NCBI RefSeq assembly: GCF_900104335.1
Contig: NZ_FMXT01000004.1
Coordinates: 1 to 64,000 of the forward strand
Source: Pseudobutyrivibrio sp. YE44
GTDB lineage: Bacteria > Bacillota > Clostridia > Lachnospirales > Lachnospiraceae
Direction: 5' to 3'
Length of the DNA: 64,000 nucleotides
Shown: piece by piece, positions 9,275-17,733 of the stretch
Numbering within the stretch: the stretch's first letter is position 1
How the letters are laid out: each line of letters starts with the position of its first letter
Program-made: the position numbers and the translations under genes
The notes under the pieces: model-generated
What the model was told of the DNA's origin: nothing
Databases searched by the model: none
The model's input: only the letters and a program-made list of their open reading frames with translations

Positions 9275-9371
9275 AAAGCCTATGTTATCGTTTGTTTATG
9301 ATAAAACAATTATAGAGAATATAAAGTTTTATCAACGCAGACGCTATAAGCGCTGATTATTCATAGGCTTT
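9275..9371 (+). ncRNA. Candidate multi-branched structured RNA
   Basis: A perfect 10-bp inverted repeat, AAAGCCTATG (9275-9284) with CATAGGCTTT (9362-9371), encloses two further hairpins: TGATAAAAC (9299-9307) with GTTTTATCA (9326-9334), and CAG-A-CGCT / AGCG-CTG (9338-9355) with a 3-base loop and one bulged A. Together they give a closed three-way junction. A second AAGCCTAT (9411-9418) could replace the 5' strand of the enclosing stem, so two exclusive pairings are possible. Strand is inferred from the terminator further on. No known class is recognised. Confidence 0.45.
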
Positions 9372-9398
9372 TTGATAATCTAGAATGAGAGCAGAAAT

Positions 9399-9454
9399 CA
9401 TTTATCAATCAAGCCTATTACAAACAGCGTGCGAGCGTTTCTGATTGATAAATG
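9399..9454 (+). other. 13-bp hairpin that would bury a start codon
   Basis: CATTTATCAATCA (9399-9411) and TGATTGATAAATG (9442-9454) are perfect inverted repeats around a 30-nt loop. The final ATG of the 3' arm is the start codon of the short ORF that follows. The 5' flank of the loop carries the alternative AAGCCTAT pairing strand. Confidence 0.55.
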
Positions 9455-9643
9455 TCAAAATTGCTTATCGATGCAAAACGAGAGCATGCGCTGTTGAAAA
9501 TAGTCATTTTGATAAAGTTACTTCTACATCATGACTTCTGGACAGGATTAATCAAACATCAATGTTTATGGCAAGATATTTTACCCAATTACTCTCAAGC
9601 GTGCGAGTTTGCACTAGAAAATATGGAAGACAATAAAAAATAG
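9452..9643 (+). CDS. Possible 63-residue protein, doubtful
   Basis: The ORF runs from an ATG inside a hairpin arm to a stop that abuts a strong terminator. There is no ribosome binding site upstream. The composition is plausible for a small soluble peptide (Leu/Ile-rich start, Trp/His middle, acidic end ENMEDNKK), but no family is recognised. It may be an unannotated small protein, the remnant of a longer gene, or simply part of a non-coding transcript. The 10-mer AGCGTGCGAG occurs in the loop before it (9426-9435) and again near its end (9598-9607). Confidence 0.3.
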   Translation: MSKLLIDAKREHALLKIVILIKLLLHHDFWTGLIKHQCLWQDILPNYSQACEFALENMEDNKK

Positions 9644-9672
9644 CGTATTGCATTTTGCAATACGCTATTTTT
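9640..9672 (+). terminator. Bidirectional intrinsic terminator
   Basis: A perfect 13-bp stem (ATAGCGTATTGCA / TGCAATACGCTAT) with a 3-base loop, flanked by T runs in both orientations. It ends the plus-strand unit from the structured region and also the minus-strand purine permease transcript. Confidence 0.92.
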
Positions 9673-9676
9673 ATTT

Positions 9677-9779
9677 ACACCTCATCAGTCACCTACGGTG
9701 ACAGCATGTCTCGCCTCCCGGCTCGGTCGTTGCTAAACAGGCTCCACTGGAGCCTAGCAACCCTCTAGGGGAAGCCTCC
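9677..9779. repeat. Dispersed palindromic repeat, copy 1 (with insertion)
   Basis: The ends match copy 2 near 13.1 kb: ACACCTCATCAGTCACC-CGGTGACAGC at one end and AGGGGAAGCC at the other. Copy 1 carries about 55 extra bases in the middle, including an inverted repeat GTTGCTA...GGCTCCA-C-TGGAGCC-TAGCAAC (9729-9761). The core resembles intergenic repeats often seen in gut Clostridia. The inserted 13-mer TCTCGCCTCCCGG (9709-9721) recurs at 49949-49961. Confidence 0.75.
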
Positions 9780-9785
9780 TTTTTA

Positions 9786-11213
9786 TTATACTGCTAAGAA
9801 GAACTTGATAAGGAAAAGAGCTGCGATTACATAAGTAAGGCCAGAAACCTCTTTTGCCTTTCCTGTGAAGACCTTAATGAATGTGTATGAAATCATTGCA
9901 AGGCCGATGCCGTGTCCGATTGAACCAGAGATTGGCATAGCGATGAGCATGATTGTTACAGGAACACAAACTGAAAGATCATCGAAGTTAACCTTCTTAA
10001 GACCTGTCATCATAAGTACACCAACATAGATAAGCGCTGCTGATGTAGCTGCTGCAGGGATAACTGCTGCGATTGGTGCAAGGAACATACAAAGAAGGAA
10101 AGCAATACCGCATGTAAGAGCTGTAAGACCTGTACGTCCACCTGCCTCAACACCTGATGCAGACTCGATGAAAGTTGTAACTGTTGAAGTACCTGTGCAT
10201 GAACCAAAGATTGTACCGATTGAATCTGAAAGAAGAGCTTCCTTCATGTTTGGCATGTTGCCTTCGCGGTCTGTCATACCAGCACGTGAAGCAGTACCAA
10301 CAAGTGTACCGATTGTATCGAACATATCAATTACACAGAATGTAATAACAAGAGTGATTGCTGTGAACCAACCCATATCAGCAAGACCCTGGAAGTTGAA
10401 CTTGAAGAGAGTTGTTGATGCCATATCGCCAAAAGCTGGAACGAAAGAAGCACCTGCTAATGAAGCAAATGGATTGTTGCCAAGGAATGCAAAATCGCCA
10501 ACCCAGTAAATAACTGAAGCTGCAAGCATACCGATGATAACCGCACCCTTAACACCCTTAGATGCAAGAACAACAATAATGAAAAGACCAACAAACATTG
10601 TGATTGCCGAAAGAACCATAACTGGGTAAGCAGAACCCATTGTATCCTTTGCATAAGAAGCTGTAAGTGCTCCAAAGAAATCCTTCATAACAAAGAACTG
10701 ATTGAAGTTCTCATCTGCAATATATACGTTTGAACCAAAACCAATGTTGAGAAGCATAAGACCGATAGCTGGTGAGATACCAAGTCTGATACCAAGTGGA
10801 ATAGCATCTACAATCTTCTCTCTGACATTTAAAAGAGAAAGGATTAAGAAAACGATACCTTCAATAAGGATAATGCAAAGCATTGCCTGGAAGGACTGAA
10901 CATAATCCATAGTTGTTGCTGCTACAAGGTTACCAATTACGATTGCCATGAATGAGTTAAGACCCATACCTGGTGCAAGACAGAATGGCTTGTTTGCAAG
11001 GAACGCCATTACGAACATTGCCACTGCTGATGAAAGACAAGTTGCAAGGAATACACCATTCCAAAGTGCCTGTCCGCCAGCGCCATAATTAGTAATGATG
11101 TTTGGGTTCAATGCAATGATGTAAGCCATTGTCATGAATGTGGTGAGTCCAGCGATGATCTCTGTTTTCACAGTAGTGTTGTTTTCGCTGAGTTTGAAAC
11201 GATTTTCTAACAT
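9786..11213 (-). CDS. Purine (guanine/hypoxanthine/adenine) permease, AzgA/PbuG type
   Basis: A 475-residue polytopic membrane protein of the nucleobase-cation symporter family. Family marks include the N-terminal TEIIAGLTTFMTMAYIIALNP, the FCLAPGMGLNSFMA segment in the third helix region, DMFDTIGTLVGTASRAGM and TTFIESASGVEAGGRTGLTAL, all of which line the substrate site in AzgA-like transporters. About 12-14 hydrophobic segments are visible. The start follows AAGGAGGAAACT. It lies 54 bp downstream of pyrG but after a terminator, and may have its own expression. No purine riboswitch was seen in the short upstream gap. Confidence 0.9.
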   Translation of the reverse strand: MLENRFKLSENNTTVKTEIIAGLTTFMTMAYIIALNPNIITNYGAGGQALWNGVFLATCLSSAVAMFVMAFLANKPFCLAPGMGLNSFMAIVIGNLVAATTMDYVQSFQAMLCIILIEGIVFLILSLLNVREKIVDAIPLGIRLGISPAIGLMLLNIGFGSNVYIADENFNQFFVMKDFFGALTASYAKDTMGSAYPVMVLSAITMFVGLFIIVVLASKGVKGAVIIGMLAASVIYWVGDFAFLGNNPFASLAGASFVPAFGDMASTTLFKFNFQGLADMGWFTAITLVITFCVIDMFDTIGTLVGTASRAGMTDREGNMPNMKEALLSDSIGTIFGSCTGTSTVTTFIESASGVEAGGRTGLTALTCGIAFLLCMFLAPIAAVIPAAATSAALIYVGVLMMTGLKKVNFDDLSVCVPVTIMLIAMPISGSIGHGIGLAMISYTFIKVFTGKAKEVSGLTYVIAALFLIKFFLAV

Positions 11214-11248
11214 AGTTTCCTCCCTTAGTTAAAAGAAAATGTTTTATT

Positions 11249-11267
11249 TAAAAAGGCTGAAGCCTCT
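11249..11267 (-). terminator. pyrG terminator
   Basis: Minus strand reads GAGGCTTCAGCCTTTTT: a compact 5-6 bp GC stem followed by a T run, immediately after the pyrG stop codon. Confidence 0.7.
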
Positions 11268-12860
11268 TTATCTCAAGCTTGCTTTGATGAAAGCTGCAAA
11301 TAATGGGTGTGGCTTGTTTGGACGACTCTTGAATTCTGGATGGAACTGAACACCCACGTGGAACTTGTTTGCAGAAACTTCTACTGCTTCTACAACCTCA
11401 TCGTTAGGTGATGTACCAGAAATTGTAAGTCCCTTTTCAGTCATAAGCTGTCTGTATGAGTTGTTAAACTCGAATCTATGACGATGACGCTCTGAAATAT
11501 TGTCTGAGCCATAAGCCTCATAAAGCTTTGTATCTTTACGAACTGCGCAAGGATAAGCACCAAGTCTCATTGTGCCACCTTTTCTAAGAACAGCCATCTG
11601 CTCTTCCATAAGGTCGATAACGCAATTCTTTCCTGTGCTGTTAAACTCTCTTGAGTTAGCATCTGCAAGACCACAAACGTTTCTTGCGAACTCGATAGCA
11701 GCCACCTGCATGCCAAGACATATTCCAAGATAAGGTATATCATTTTCACGGGCATATTGGCAAGCAGCAATTTTTCCTTCAACACCTCTATCGCCGAAAC
11801 CACCTGGTACTAAGATACCATCACACATACCAAGTTTTTCTTTAACGTTATCTTTAGTGATATCTTCTGAATCAACCCACTCAACTTCAACATGAGCATT
11901 GTTTGCATATCCGCCATGATAGAGAGCTTCACGAACTGAAAGATATGCATCGTGAAGAGCAACATACTTTCCAACGATGGCAATCTTTGTAACCTTCTTA
12001 AGACCCTTAATAGTCTTAACCATCTTCTCCCACTCTTCGATATGAGGCTCACGATCTTCAAGACCAAGCTCGCGACAAACCACACTATCAAGGCCGTACT
12101 TGTGCATCATAAGTGGTGCTTCATATAAGCAATCAAGTGTGTCGTTTTCAATTACGCAGTCCTTCTTAACATTACAGAAAAGAGAAATCTTATCCTTGAT
12201 TGACTGCTCAAGAGGATGATCAACTCGACAAACAATAATGTTTGGAGCAATACCAAGTGACTGAAGTTCCTTAACAGAGTGCTGTGTTGGCTTTGACTTG
12301 TGTTCCTCTGAGCCTGAAAGCCATGGAACAAGTGTTACATGGATAAACAAGCAATTCTCACGGCCCTTTTCAAGAGAAACCTGACGAATAGCCTCAAGGA
12401 ATGGCTGAGACTCGATATCACCTGTTGTTCCACCAATTTCTGTAATAAGAACATCGCAATCAGATGTCTCTGCACCCATATAAATGAAACGCTTGATTTC
12501 TTCTGTGATGTGAGGAATAACCTGAACAGTCTGTCCAAGGTACTCGCCCTTACGCTCGCGATTGAGAACGTTCCAATATACTCTACCAGAAGTAAGATTT
12601 GAATATTTGTTAAGACTTTCGTCGATGAATCGCTCATAGTGACCAAGGTCAAGGTCAGTTTCTGCTCCATCATCTGTAACGAAAACCTCACCATGCTGAT
12701 ATGGACTCATTGTGCCTGGGTCTACGTTCATGTAAGGATCAAGCTTCTGTGAAGCAACCTTATATCCTCTCATTTTAAGTAATCGTCCTAAAGACGCTGC
12801 TGTAATACCTTTACCTAAGCCTGATACTACGCCACCTGTAACAAATACGTGTTTTGTCAT
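11268..12860 (-). CDS. pyrG: CTP synthase
   Basis: CTP synthase converts UTP to CTP with ATP and glutamine. The 530-residue protein is full length: an N-terminal amidoligase domain ([22 protein letters not shown], the [29 protein letters not shown] signature) and a C-terminal class I glutaminase domain with nucleophile Cys in GICLGMQ and the FHPE motif near the end. The start is preceded by AAAGGGGTATATC. It is preceded by a roughly 220-nt leader with a terminator-like hairpin and a short leader ORF, pointing to control by attenuation. Confidence 0.97.
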   Translation of the reverse strand: MTKHVFVTGGVVSGLGKGITAASLGRLLKMRGYKVASQKLDPYMNVDPGTMSPYQHGEVFVTDDGAETDLDLGHYERFIDESLNKYSNLTSGRVYWNVLNRERKGEYLGQTVQVIPHITEEIKRFIYMGAETSDCDVLITEIGGTTGDIESQPFLEAIRQVSLEKGRENCLFIHVTLVPWLSGSEEHKSKPTQHSVKELQSLGIAPNIIVCRVDHPLEQSIKDKISLFCNVKKDCVIENDTLDCLYEAPLMMHKYGLDSVVCRELGLEDREPHIEEWEKMVKTIKGLKKVTKIAIVGKYVALHDAYLSVREALYHGGYANNAHVEVEWVDSEDITKDNVKEKLGMCDGILVPGGFGDRGVEGKIAACQYARENDIPYLGICLGMQVAAIEFARNVCGLADANSREFNSTGKNCVIDLMEEQMAVLRKGGTMRLGAYPCAVRKDTKLYEAYGSDNISERHRHRFEFNNSYRQLMTEKGLTISGTSPNDEVVEAVEVSANKFHVGVQFHPEFKSRPNKPHPLFAAFIKASLR

Positions 12861-12900
12861 GATATACCCCTTTGTCTAGTTTAGTACTTGCTTTTTTTCT

Positions 12901-12955
12901 TTCAAAAAAAGAAGGAGTCGAAAGGTACACCTATAAAAAGGTGCTTTCAACTCCT
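12901..12955 (-). terminator. Attenuator-like terminator in the pyrG leader
   Basis: Minus strand: AGGAGTTGAAAG (12944-12955) pairs with CTTTCGACTCCT (12913-12924) around a smaller CACCT/AGGTG-type inner hairpin, followed by TCTTTTTTT. It lies 40 bp before the pyrG start, between the promoter and the gene, so a fraction of transcripts should end here. Confidence 0.85.
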
Positions 12956-12960
12956 GAAAA

Positions 12961-13005
12961 TCAAATATGATATTCAACTATAGCGAAACGGGATAGCTGT
13001 AACAT
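12961..13005 (-). CDS. 14-codon leader peptide ORF upstream of pyrG
   Basis: ATG preceded by CAGGAGGAAAA, a near-perfect ribosome binding site, encodes MLQLSRFAIVEYHI and stops six bases before the attenuator stem. The stop-to-hairpin spacing is what is needed for a translating ribosome to affect hairpin formation. In Bacillus pyrG is controlled by CTP-dependent reiterative transcription rather than a leader peptide, so this arrangement would be different if real. Confidence 0.6.
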   Translation of the reverse strand: MLQLSRFAIVEYHI

Positions 13006-13018
13006 TTTTCCTCCTGAA

Positions 13019-13040
13019 ATAAAAAAAAGCGTTTTTTTTT
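13019..13040 (-). other. A8-GCG-T9 tract in the pyrG leader
   Basis: An A run and a T run flank GCG, forming a weak A/U hairpin in the leader RNA just before the leader-peptide ribosome binding site. Homopolymer tracts at this place could cause UTP- or ATP-sensitive pausing, as in pyrBI leaders of enteric bacteria; that link is inference. Confidence 0.45.
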
Positions 13041-13084
13041 ATGAGAGATAGGTCTCACAAAAAATGTACGCCTTGTACTTTCAA

Positions 13085-13113
13085 ATATTACAACAGGGCT
13101 GAATAAATGTAAA
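13085..13113 (-). promoter_or_regulatory. pyrG promoter
   Basis: Minus-strand TTTACA (13108-13113), 17-base spacer, TAATAT (13085-13090). Transcription should start near 13078, giving a leader of about 220 nt. Confidence 0.8.
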
Positions 13114-13127
13114 GCAAAAATTTTTTT

Positions 13128-13175
13128 ACACCTCATCAGTCACCTTCGGTGACAGCTTCTCCTCAAGGGGAAGCC
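13128..13175. repeat. Dispersed palindromic repeat, copy 2 (short form)
   Basis: ACACCTCATCAGTCACC-TTCGGTGACAGC then CTCCTCAAGGGGAAGCC: two adjacent small hairpins (GTCACC TTC GGTGAC and a CTT..AAG type). It is the compact form of the element found at 9.68 kb and sits between the divergent pyrG and activase promoters. Confidence 0.75.
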
Positions 13176-13206
13176 TGAAATTTTAACACTTTGTAATTTT
13201 TGTTTA

Positions 13207-13235
13207 TTGTATATTTACCTCGTAACAATTATAAT
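13207..13235 (+). promoter_or_regulatory. Promoter of the giant activase-like gene
   Basis: TTGTAT (13207-13212), 17-base spacer, perfect TATAAT (13230-13235). Transcription would start near 13242, giving a 100-nt leader. Confidence 0.8.
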
Positions 13236-13276
13236 ATGGAAAGTTGCAAAATTTGCATTTTAATAAGAAGAAAAAC

Positions 13277-13324
13277 ACCTGATCCGGCCTTTAAGGCCAG
13301 CTTTTTCCTTAGAAAAAGTCAGGT
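13277..13324 (+). promoter_or_regulatory. Structured leader (three-way junction) before the activase gene
   Basis: ACCTGA (13277-13282) pairs with TCAGGT (13319-13324) and encloses two hairpins: GGCC-TTTAA-GGCC (13286-13298) and CTTTTTC-CTTA-GAAAAAG (13301-13318). The closing stem ends just before the AGGAG ribosome binding site (13326-13330). A compact junction at this position suggests control of translation, but I do not recognise a known riboswitch class and the A/U hairpin has no terminator tract. Confidence 0.5.
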
Positions 13325-13341
13325 TAGGAGAATTGAGAATT

Positions 13342-16300
13342 ATGGAAAAGAATCTATTTAAACTCGGTATTGATATCGGCTCTACCACTGTAAAAATTGC
13401 CGTTATGGATGACGAGAACAATCTGTTATTTTCAGATTATCAGAGACACTTTGCTAATATCCAGCAGACTCTCACAGATTTGTTAACCCAAGCTAAGTCA
13501 GCACTTGGTCAGATTGAGGTTCGACCTATGATTACAGGTTCCGGCGGACTCACCCTTGCTAAGCATCTTGGCGTAGAATTTGTACAGGAAGTTATCGCTG
13601 TTTCAACAGCTCTCACTCATTATGCTCCACAGACAGATGTTGCCATCGAGCTTGGTGGTGAAGATGCCAAAATCATTTATTTTGAAAATGGTAATGTTGA
13701 GCAGCGTATGAATGGTATCTGTGCCGGTGGTACGGGTTCCTTTATTGATCAGATGGCTTCTCTCCTTCAGACAGACGCTCCTGGTCTTAATACATATGCT
13801 AAGGATTACAAGGCTATTTATCCAATCGCTGCCCGTTGCGGCGTTTTTGCAAAGACAGATATTCAGCCTCTTATTAACGAAGGTGCTTCAAAGGAAGACC
13901 TTTCTGCATCAATTTTCCAGGCTGTAGTTAACCAGACAATTTCTGGTCTTGCATGTGGTAAGCCAATCCGTGGTCATGTTGCTTTCCTTGGTGGTCCTCT
14001 TCACTTCTTGGATCAGCTTAGAGAAAGCTTCATTCGTACTCTCAAATTAGATGAAGACCATGCTCTTCTTTTGGACAACTCTCATCTTTTTGCTGCCATC
14101 GGTTCTGCCCTTAATTCAAAGGAAGAAAGCCATGTTCCTATGGACGACCTTATTGATAAGCTTTCTGATGGAATTAAGATGGAGTTTGAGGTAGCTCGTC
14201 TTGAGCCATTATTTGAATCTGAAGAAGACTTTAGAGCTTTTAAGGATAGACACGCTAAGGCAGAGGTCAAGAAGGGAGATTTAGCAAACTATCATGGCAA
14301 CGCGTACCTTGGTATTGATGCTGGTTCTACCACTACAAAGCTTGCTGTTGTTGGTGAGGATGGAACACTTCTTTATTCCTTCTACTCAAGCAACAACGGT
14401 AGCCCACTTGCTACATCTCTCAAGGCTTTGAAAGAGATTTATTCTATCATGCCTGAGGATACACATATTGTACATTCATGCTCTACAGGTTATGGCGAGG
14501 CTCTTTTAAAGGCTGCACTTCAGCTTGATGACGGTGAGGTTGAGACAATCGCTCACTATTATGCAGCTGCATTCTTCAATCCAGATGTTGATTGTATCCT
14601 TGACATTGGTGGTCAGGATATGAAATGCATCCGCATTAAGAATGGTGTTGTAGACAGTGTACAGCTTAACGAAGCATGTTCTTCAGGTTGCGGTTCCTTC
14701 ATCGAAACTTTCGCTAAGTCCCTTGATTTTAGCGTGCAGGATTTCGCAGAGGAAGCACTCTTCGCTCTCAACCCAATCGACCTTGGAACACGCTGTACTG
14801 TATTTATGAATTCAAAGGTTAAGCAAGCACAGAAGGAAGGTGCTTCAGTTGCAGACATTTCTTCAGGTCTTGCTTACTCAGTTATAAAGAATGCATTGTT
14901 TAAGGTTATTAAGCTTTCTGATGCGTCAGAGCTTGGAACAAACATTGTTGTTCAAGGTGGTACCTTCTACAATGACGCCGTTCTTCGTTCTCTTGAAAAG
15001 ACTGCAGGTGTGGATGTTGTTCGTCCTGACATTGCAGGTATTATGGGTGCCTTTGGTTGTGCACTTATTGCAAAGGAGCGTTACGAAGAAAATCCTACCA
15101 CCACTACACTTGGCATCGAAGAGATTAACAACCTTACTTTTGATACAAAGCTTACTCGTTGTCAGGGTTGTGTTAACCACTGTCTCCTTACTATCAACCG
15201 TTTCTCTGGTGGACGTTCATTCATCACTGGAAACAGATGTGAAAAGGGTGCTGGCGGAGTTAAAAATAAGGAAAACATTCCAAACCTTTACGATTATAAG
15301 TACAACAGATTATTTGATTACGAGCCTCTATCTGAGGAAGAAGCGACACGAGGAACTGTTGGTATTCCTAGAGTTCTTAACCTCTATGAAAACTACCCAT
15401 TCTGGGCTACCTTCTTCAAGGCTTTGAAATTTAGAGTCGTTTTATCTCCTCGTTCAAACCGAAAGGTTTACGAGCTTGGAATCGAATCTATCCCATCAGA
15501 GTCTGAGTGTTACCCAGCAAAGCTTGCTCACGGACACGTTCAGTGGCTCATTAACGAAGGAAACGTTGATTTCATTTACTATCCATGTATTCCATACGAA
15601 AGAAACGAGTTCCCAGATTCTAACAACCACTACAACTGTCCTATCGTTACATCCTACGCTGAAAACATCAAGAACAACGTAGATGAAATCACTAGTGGTA
15701 AGGTTCGCTTCCTAAATCCATTTATGGCCTTTACTAGCGAAGAAATCCTTGCTGGACAGCTTGTTAAAGTATTTAAAGAAGAATTTAATTTACCAGAATC
15801 AGAGGTTAGAGCCGCTGCAAAAGCTGCTTGGACTGAACAGGAACATTTCAGAAATGATATGTATGCTAAGGGTGCTGAGGTTCTTCAGTATCTTAAGGAA
15901 ACAGGAAAGCACGGTATCGTCCTTGCTGGTCGTCCATATCATGTGGATCCAGAGATTAACCATGGTATTCCTGAGCTTATTAACAGCTATGGCATTGCAG
16001 TTCTTACCGAGGATTCCATTTCAAACCTTGGTGAGGTTGAGCGTCCTCTTATTGTTATGGACCAGTGGATGTTCCACTCTCGTATGTATGCTGCAGCAAA
16101 CTATGTTAAGAAGCATGACAACCTTGATTTGATTCAGCTTAATTCATTTGGTTGCGGCCTTGATGCTGTTACAACAGATCAGGTAGCTGATATCCTTACA
16201 AACTCTGGTAAGATTTACACTTGCCTTAAGATTGATGAAGTAAACAACCTTGGTGCTGCAAGAATTCGAGTACGTTCACTTCTTGCTGCTCTTCGTGTTA

Positions 16301-17598
16301 AGAAAAAGAAAAAGCAGGAACGTAAAATCGTTCCAGCAAACTATAACCGTATCGTATTTACGGAGGAGATGAAGAAGAATTACACAATTCTTTGTCCACA
16401 AATGTCTCCTGTCCACTTTGATTTGATTGAGCCAGCCTTTAACGCTGCTGGATACAATCTTGTGGTTCCAGACATCCCAACACGTACTTGCGTAGATGTT
16501 GGTCTTAAATATGTAAACAACGATGCTTGTTATCCATCACTTATGGTTGTTGGTCAGCTTATGGCTGCTATCGACACTGGTGAGTTTGACATGAGCCGAA
16601 CTGCCCTTTTGATTTCTCAGACTGGTGGTGGCTGTCGAGCATCAAACTACATTGGATTCATAAGACGTGCTCTTGCAAAAGCAGGCTATCCAGATGTTCC
16701 AGTTATTTCATTAAACCTTAGCGGTTTAGAGAGCAACCCTGGATTTAAGCTTTCACCAAGCTTGATTCAGCACGGTTTATACGCACTCACCTTTGGAGAT
16801 ATCCTTCTTCGTTGTATATACAGAGTTCGTCCTTACGAAGCTGTGCCAGGCTCTACAAATGAGCTTCATGAAAAGTGGAAGGAAAAGATTATTGATTTCA
16901 TCTCTAATAAAAAGATTCTTTCTCATAGAAAGTTTAAGAAGATGTGTAGAGAGATGATTAGAGACTTTGATAATCTTCCAATTATTGAAGGTTTAACAAA
17001 GCCACGTGTTGGTATTGTTGGAGAGATTCTTGTTAAGTTCCTTCCTGCAGCCAACAATCACTTGGCTGATTTGTTAGAGCAAGAAGGTGCTGAAGCTGTT
17101 ATTCCAGATTTAACAGACTTCCTTCTCTACTGCTTCTACGACGCAACCTTCAAGGAAGAAAATCTTGGTTCAAGCAAGAAGACACGTATTGCTTGTGATA
17201 TTGGAATCAAGTTCTTTGAATGGCTTAGAAGTGCCGCTAGAGACGAATTTAATAAGTCTAAGCGCTTCACTGCTCCTGCTTATATTCACAATACTGCAGA
17301 ACAAGCTAAGGATATCGTATCAATCGGTAACCAGACTGGTGAAGGTTGGTTCCTTACAGGTGAAATGCTTGAGCTTATTGAAACCGGTGCAAGCAACATC
17401 GTATGTATTCAGCCATTTGGATGCTTACCAAATCACGTTGTTGGAAAGGGTGTTATTAAGAGAATTCGTCATGAGCACCCTAGCGCAAACATTGTAGCCA
17501 TCGACTACGATCCAGGTGCATCAGAAGTAAACCAGCTTAATAGAATTAAGCTTATGCTTTCTACAGCTAATAAGAATTTAGATAAAAAAGAAGCATAA
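13342..17598 (+). CDS. Giant acyl-CoA dehydratase activase-like protein (two BadF/BcrA ATPase domains plus dehydratase-like part)
   Basis: A 1418-residue cytoplasmic protein. Residues 1-260 and about 320-585 are two ASKHA-type activase domains of the BadF/BadG/BcrA/BcrD family, each with GIDxGSTTxK, a GG(E/Q)DxK motif and a Cys-containing loop ([26 protein letters not shown]) that binds the shared Fe4S4 cluster in true activases. A Cys-rich segment (CQGCVNHC, near 606, and NRCEKG) and DUF2229 follow. The last half resembles 2-hydroxyglutaryl-CoA dehydratase subunits ([33 protein letters not shown]). Activases transfer ATP-driven electrons to dehydratases; the substrate of this long fused family is not known to me. 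The ATG follows AGGAG by 11 bases; an in-frame TTG three codons earlier is too close to that site. It is a single-gene unit on the plus strand. Confidence 0.88.
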   Translation: MEKNLFKLGIDIGSTTVKIAVMDDENNLLFSDYQRHFANIQQTLTDLLTQAKSALGQIEVRPMITGSGGLTLAKHLGVEFVQEVIAVSTALTHYAPQTDVAIELGGEDAKIIYFENGNVEQRMNGICAGGTGSFIDQMASLLQTDAPGLNTYAKDYKAIYPIAARCGVFAKTDIQPLINEGASKEDLSASIFQAVVNQTISGLACGKPIRGHVAFLGGPLHFLDQLRESFIRTLKLDEDHALLLDNSHLFAAIGSALNSKEESHVPMDDLIDKLSDGIKMEFEVARLEPLFESEEDFRAFKDRHAKAEVKKGDLANYHGNAYLGIDAGSTTTKLAVVGEDGTLLYSFYSSNNGSPLATSLKALKEIYSIMPEDTHIVHSCSTGYGEALLKAALQLDDGEVETIAHYYAAAFFNPDVDCILDIGGQDMKCIRIKNGVVDSVQLNEACSSGCGSFIETFAKSLDFSVQDFAEEALFALNPIDLGTRCTVFMNSKVKQAQKEGASVADISSGLAYSVIKNALFKVIKLSDASELGTNIVVQGGTFYNDAVLRSLEKTAGVDVVRPDIAGIMGAFGCALIAKERYEENPTTTTLGIEEINNLTFDTKLTRCQGCVNHCLLTINRFSGGRSFITGNRCEKGAGGVKNKENIPNLYDYKYNRLFDYEPLSEEEATRGTVGIPRVLNLYENYPFWATFFKALKFRVVLSPRSNRKVYELGIESIPSESECYPAKLAHGHVQWLINEGNVDFIYYPCIPYERNEFPDSNNHYNCPIVTSYAENIKNNVDEITSGKVRFLNPFMAFTSEEILAGQLVKVFKEEFNLPESEVRAAAKAAWTEQEHFRNDMYAKGAEVLQYLKETGKHGIVLAGRPYHVDPEINHGIPELINSYGIAVLTEDSISNLGEVERPLIVMDQWMFHSRMYAAANYVKKHDNLDLIQLNSFGCGLDAVTTDQVADILTNSGKIYTCLKIDEVNNLGAARIRVRSLLAALRVKKKKKQERKIVPANYNRIVFTEEMKKNYTILCPQMSPVHFDLIEPAFNAAGYNLVVPDIPTRTCVDVGLKYVNNDACYPSLMVVGQLMAAIDTGEFDMSRTALLISQTGGGCRASNYIGFIRRALAKAGYPDVPVISLNLSGLESNPGFKLSPSLIQHGLYALTFGDILLRCIYRVRPYEAVPGSTNELHEKWKEKIIDFISNKKILSHRKFKKMCREMIRDFDNLPIIEGLTKPRVGIVGEILVKFLPAANNHLADLLEQEGAEAVIPDLTDFLLYCFYDATFKEENLGSSKKTRIACDIGIKFFEWLRSAARDEFNKSKRFTAPAYIHNTAEQAKDIVSIGNQTGEGWFLTGEMLELIETGASNIVCIQPFGCLPNHVVGKGVIKRIRHEHPSANIVAIDYDPGASEVNQLNRIKLMLSTANKNLDKKEA

Positions 17599-17615
17599 CA
17601 CAATACTAATAATAC

Positions 17616-17719
17616 AAAGAGCCCACAAGTTACGGCTACAAGCCTTATATCTCTCAGTTCAGCTAACATGCTTCACTTGAGAGATACAAGAGCTTGATGC
17701 CTACTTGGGGCTCTTTTTT
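17616..17719 (+). terminator. Terminator of the activase gene built around a palindromic repeat
   Basis: AAAGAGCCC (17616-17624) pairs with the GGGGCTCTTT segment near 17707-17716, ending in TTTTTT. The whole of palindromic element A is nested inside, making one long hairpin. Confidence 0.8.
17626..17707. repeat. Palindromic element, copy A
   Basis: Member of a four-copy family (A-D). Arms: CAAGT / ACTTG, GGC / GCC, CAAGC / GCTTG and TATCTCTCA / TGAGAGATA, around a loop with GTTCAGCTAA...GCTTCACT. The paired positions differ from those of the other copies but remain complementary. Confidence 0.8.
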
Positions 17720-17733
17720 AGTATATTTTTATA

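Noticed and set aside
9452-9643. tmRNA or another known small RNA at this locus
   Set aside because: No tag-peptide-like sequence, no tRNA-like ends and no CCA; it does not match any RNA family I know.
12335-12860. Long antisense ORFs inside pyrG and many other genes
   Set aside because: They follow codon periodicity of the real gene on the other strand, lack ribosome binding sites, and have no recognisable domains.
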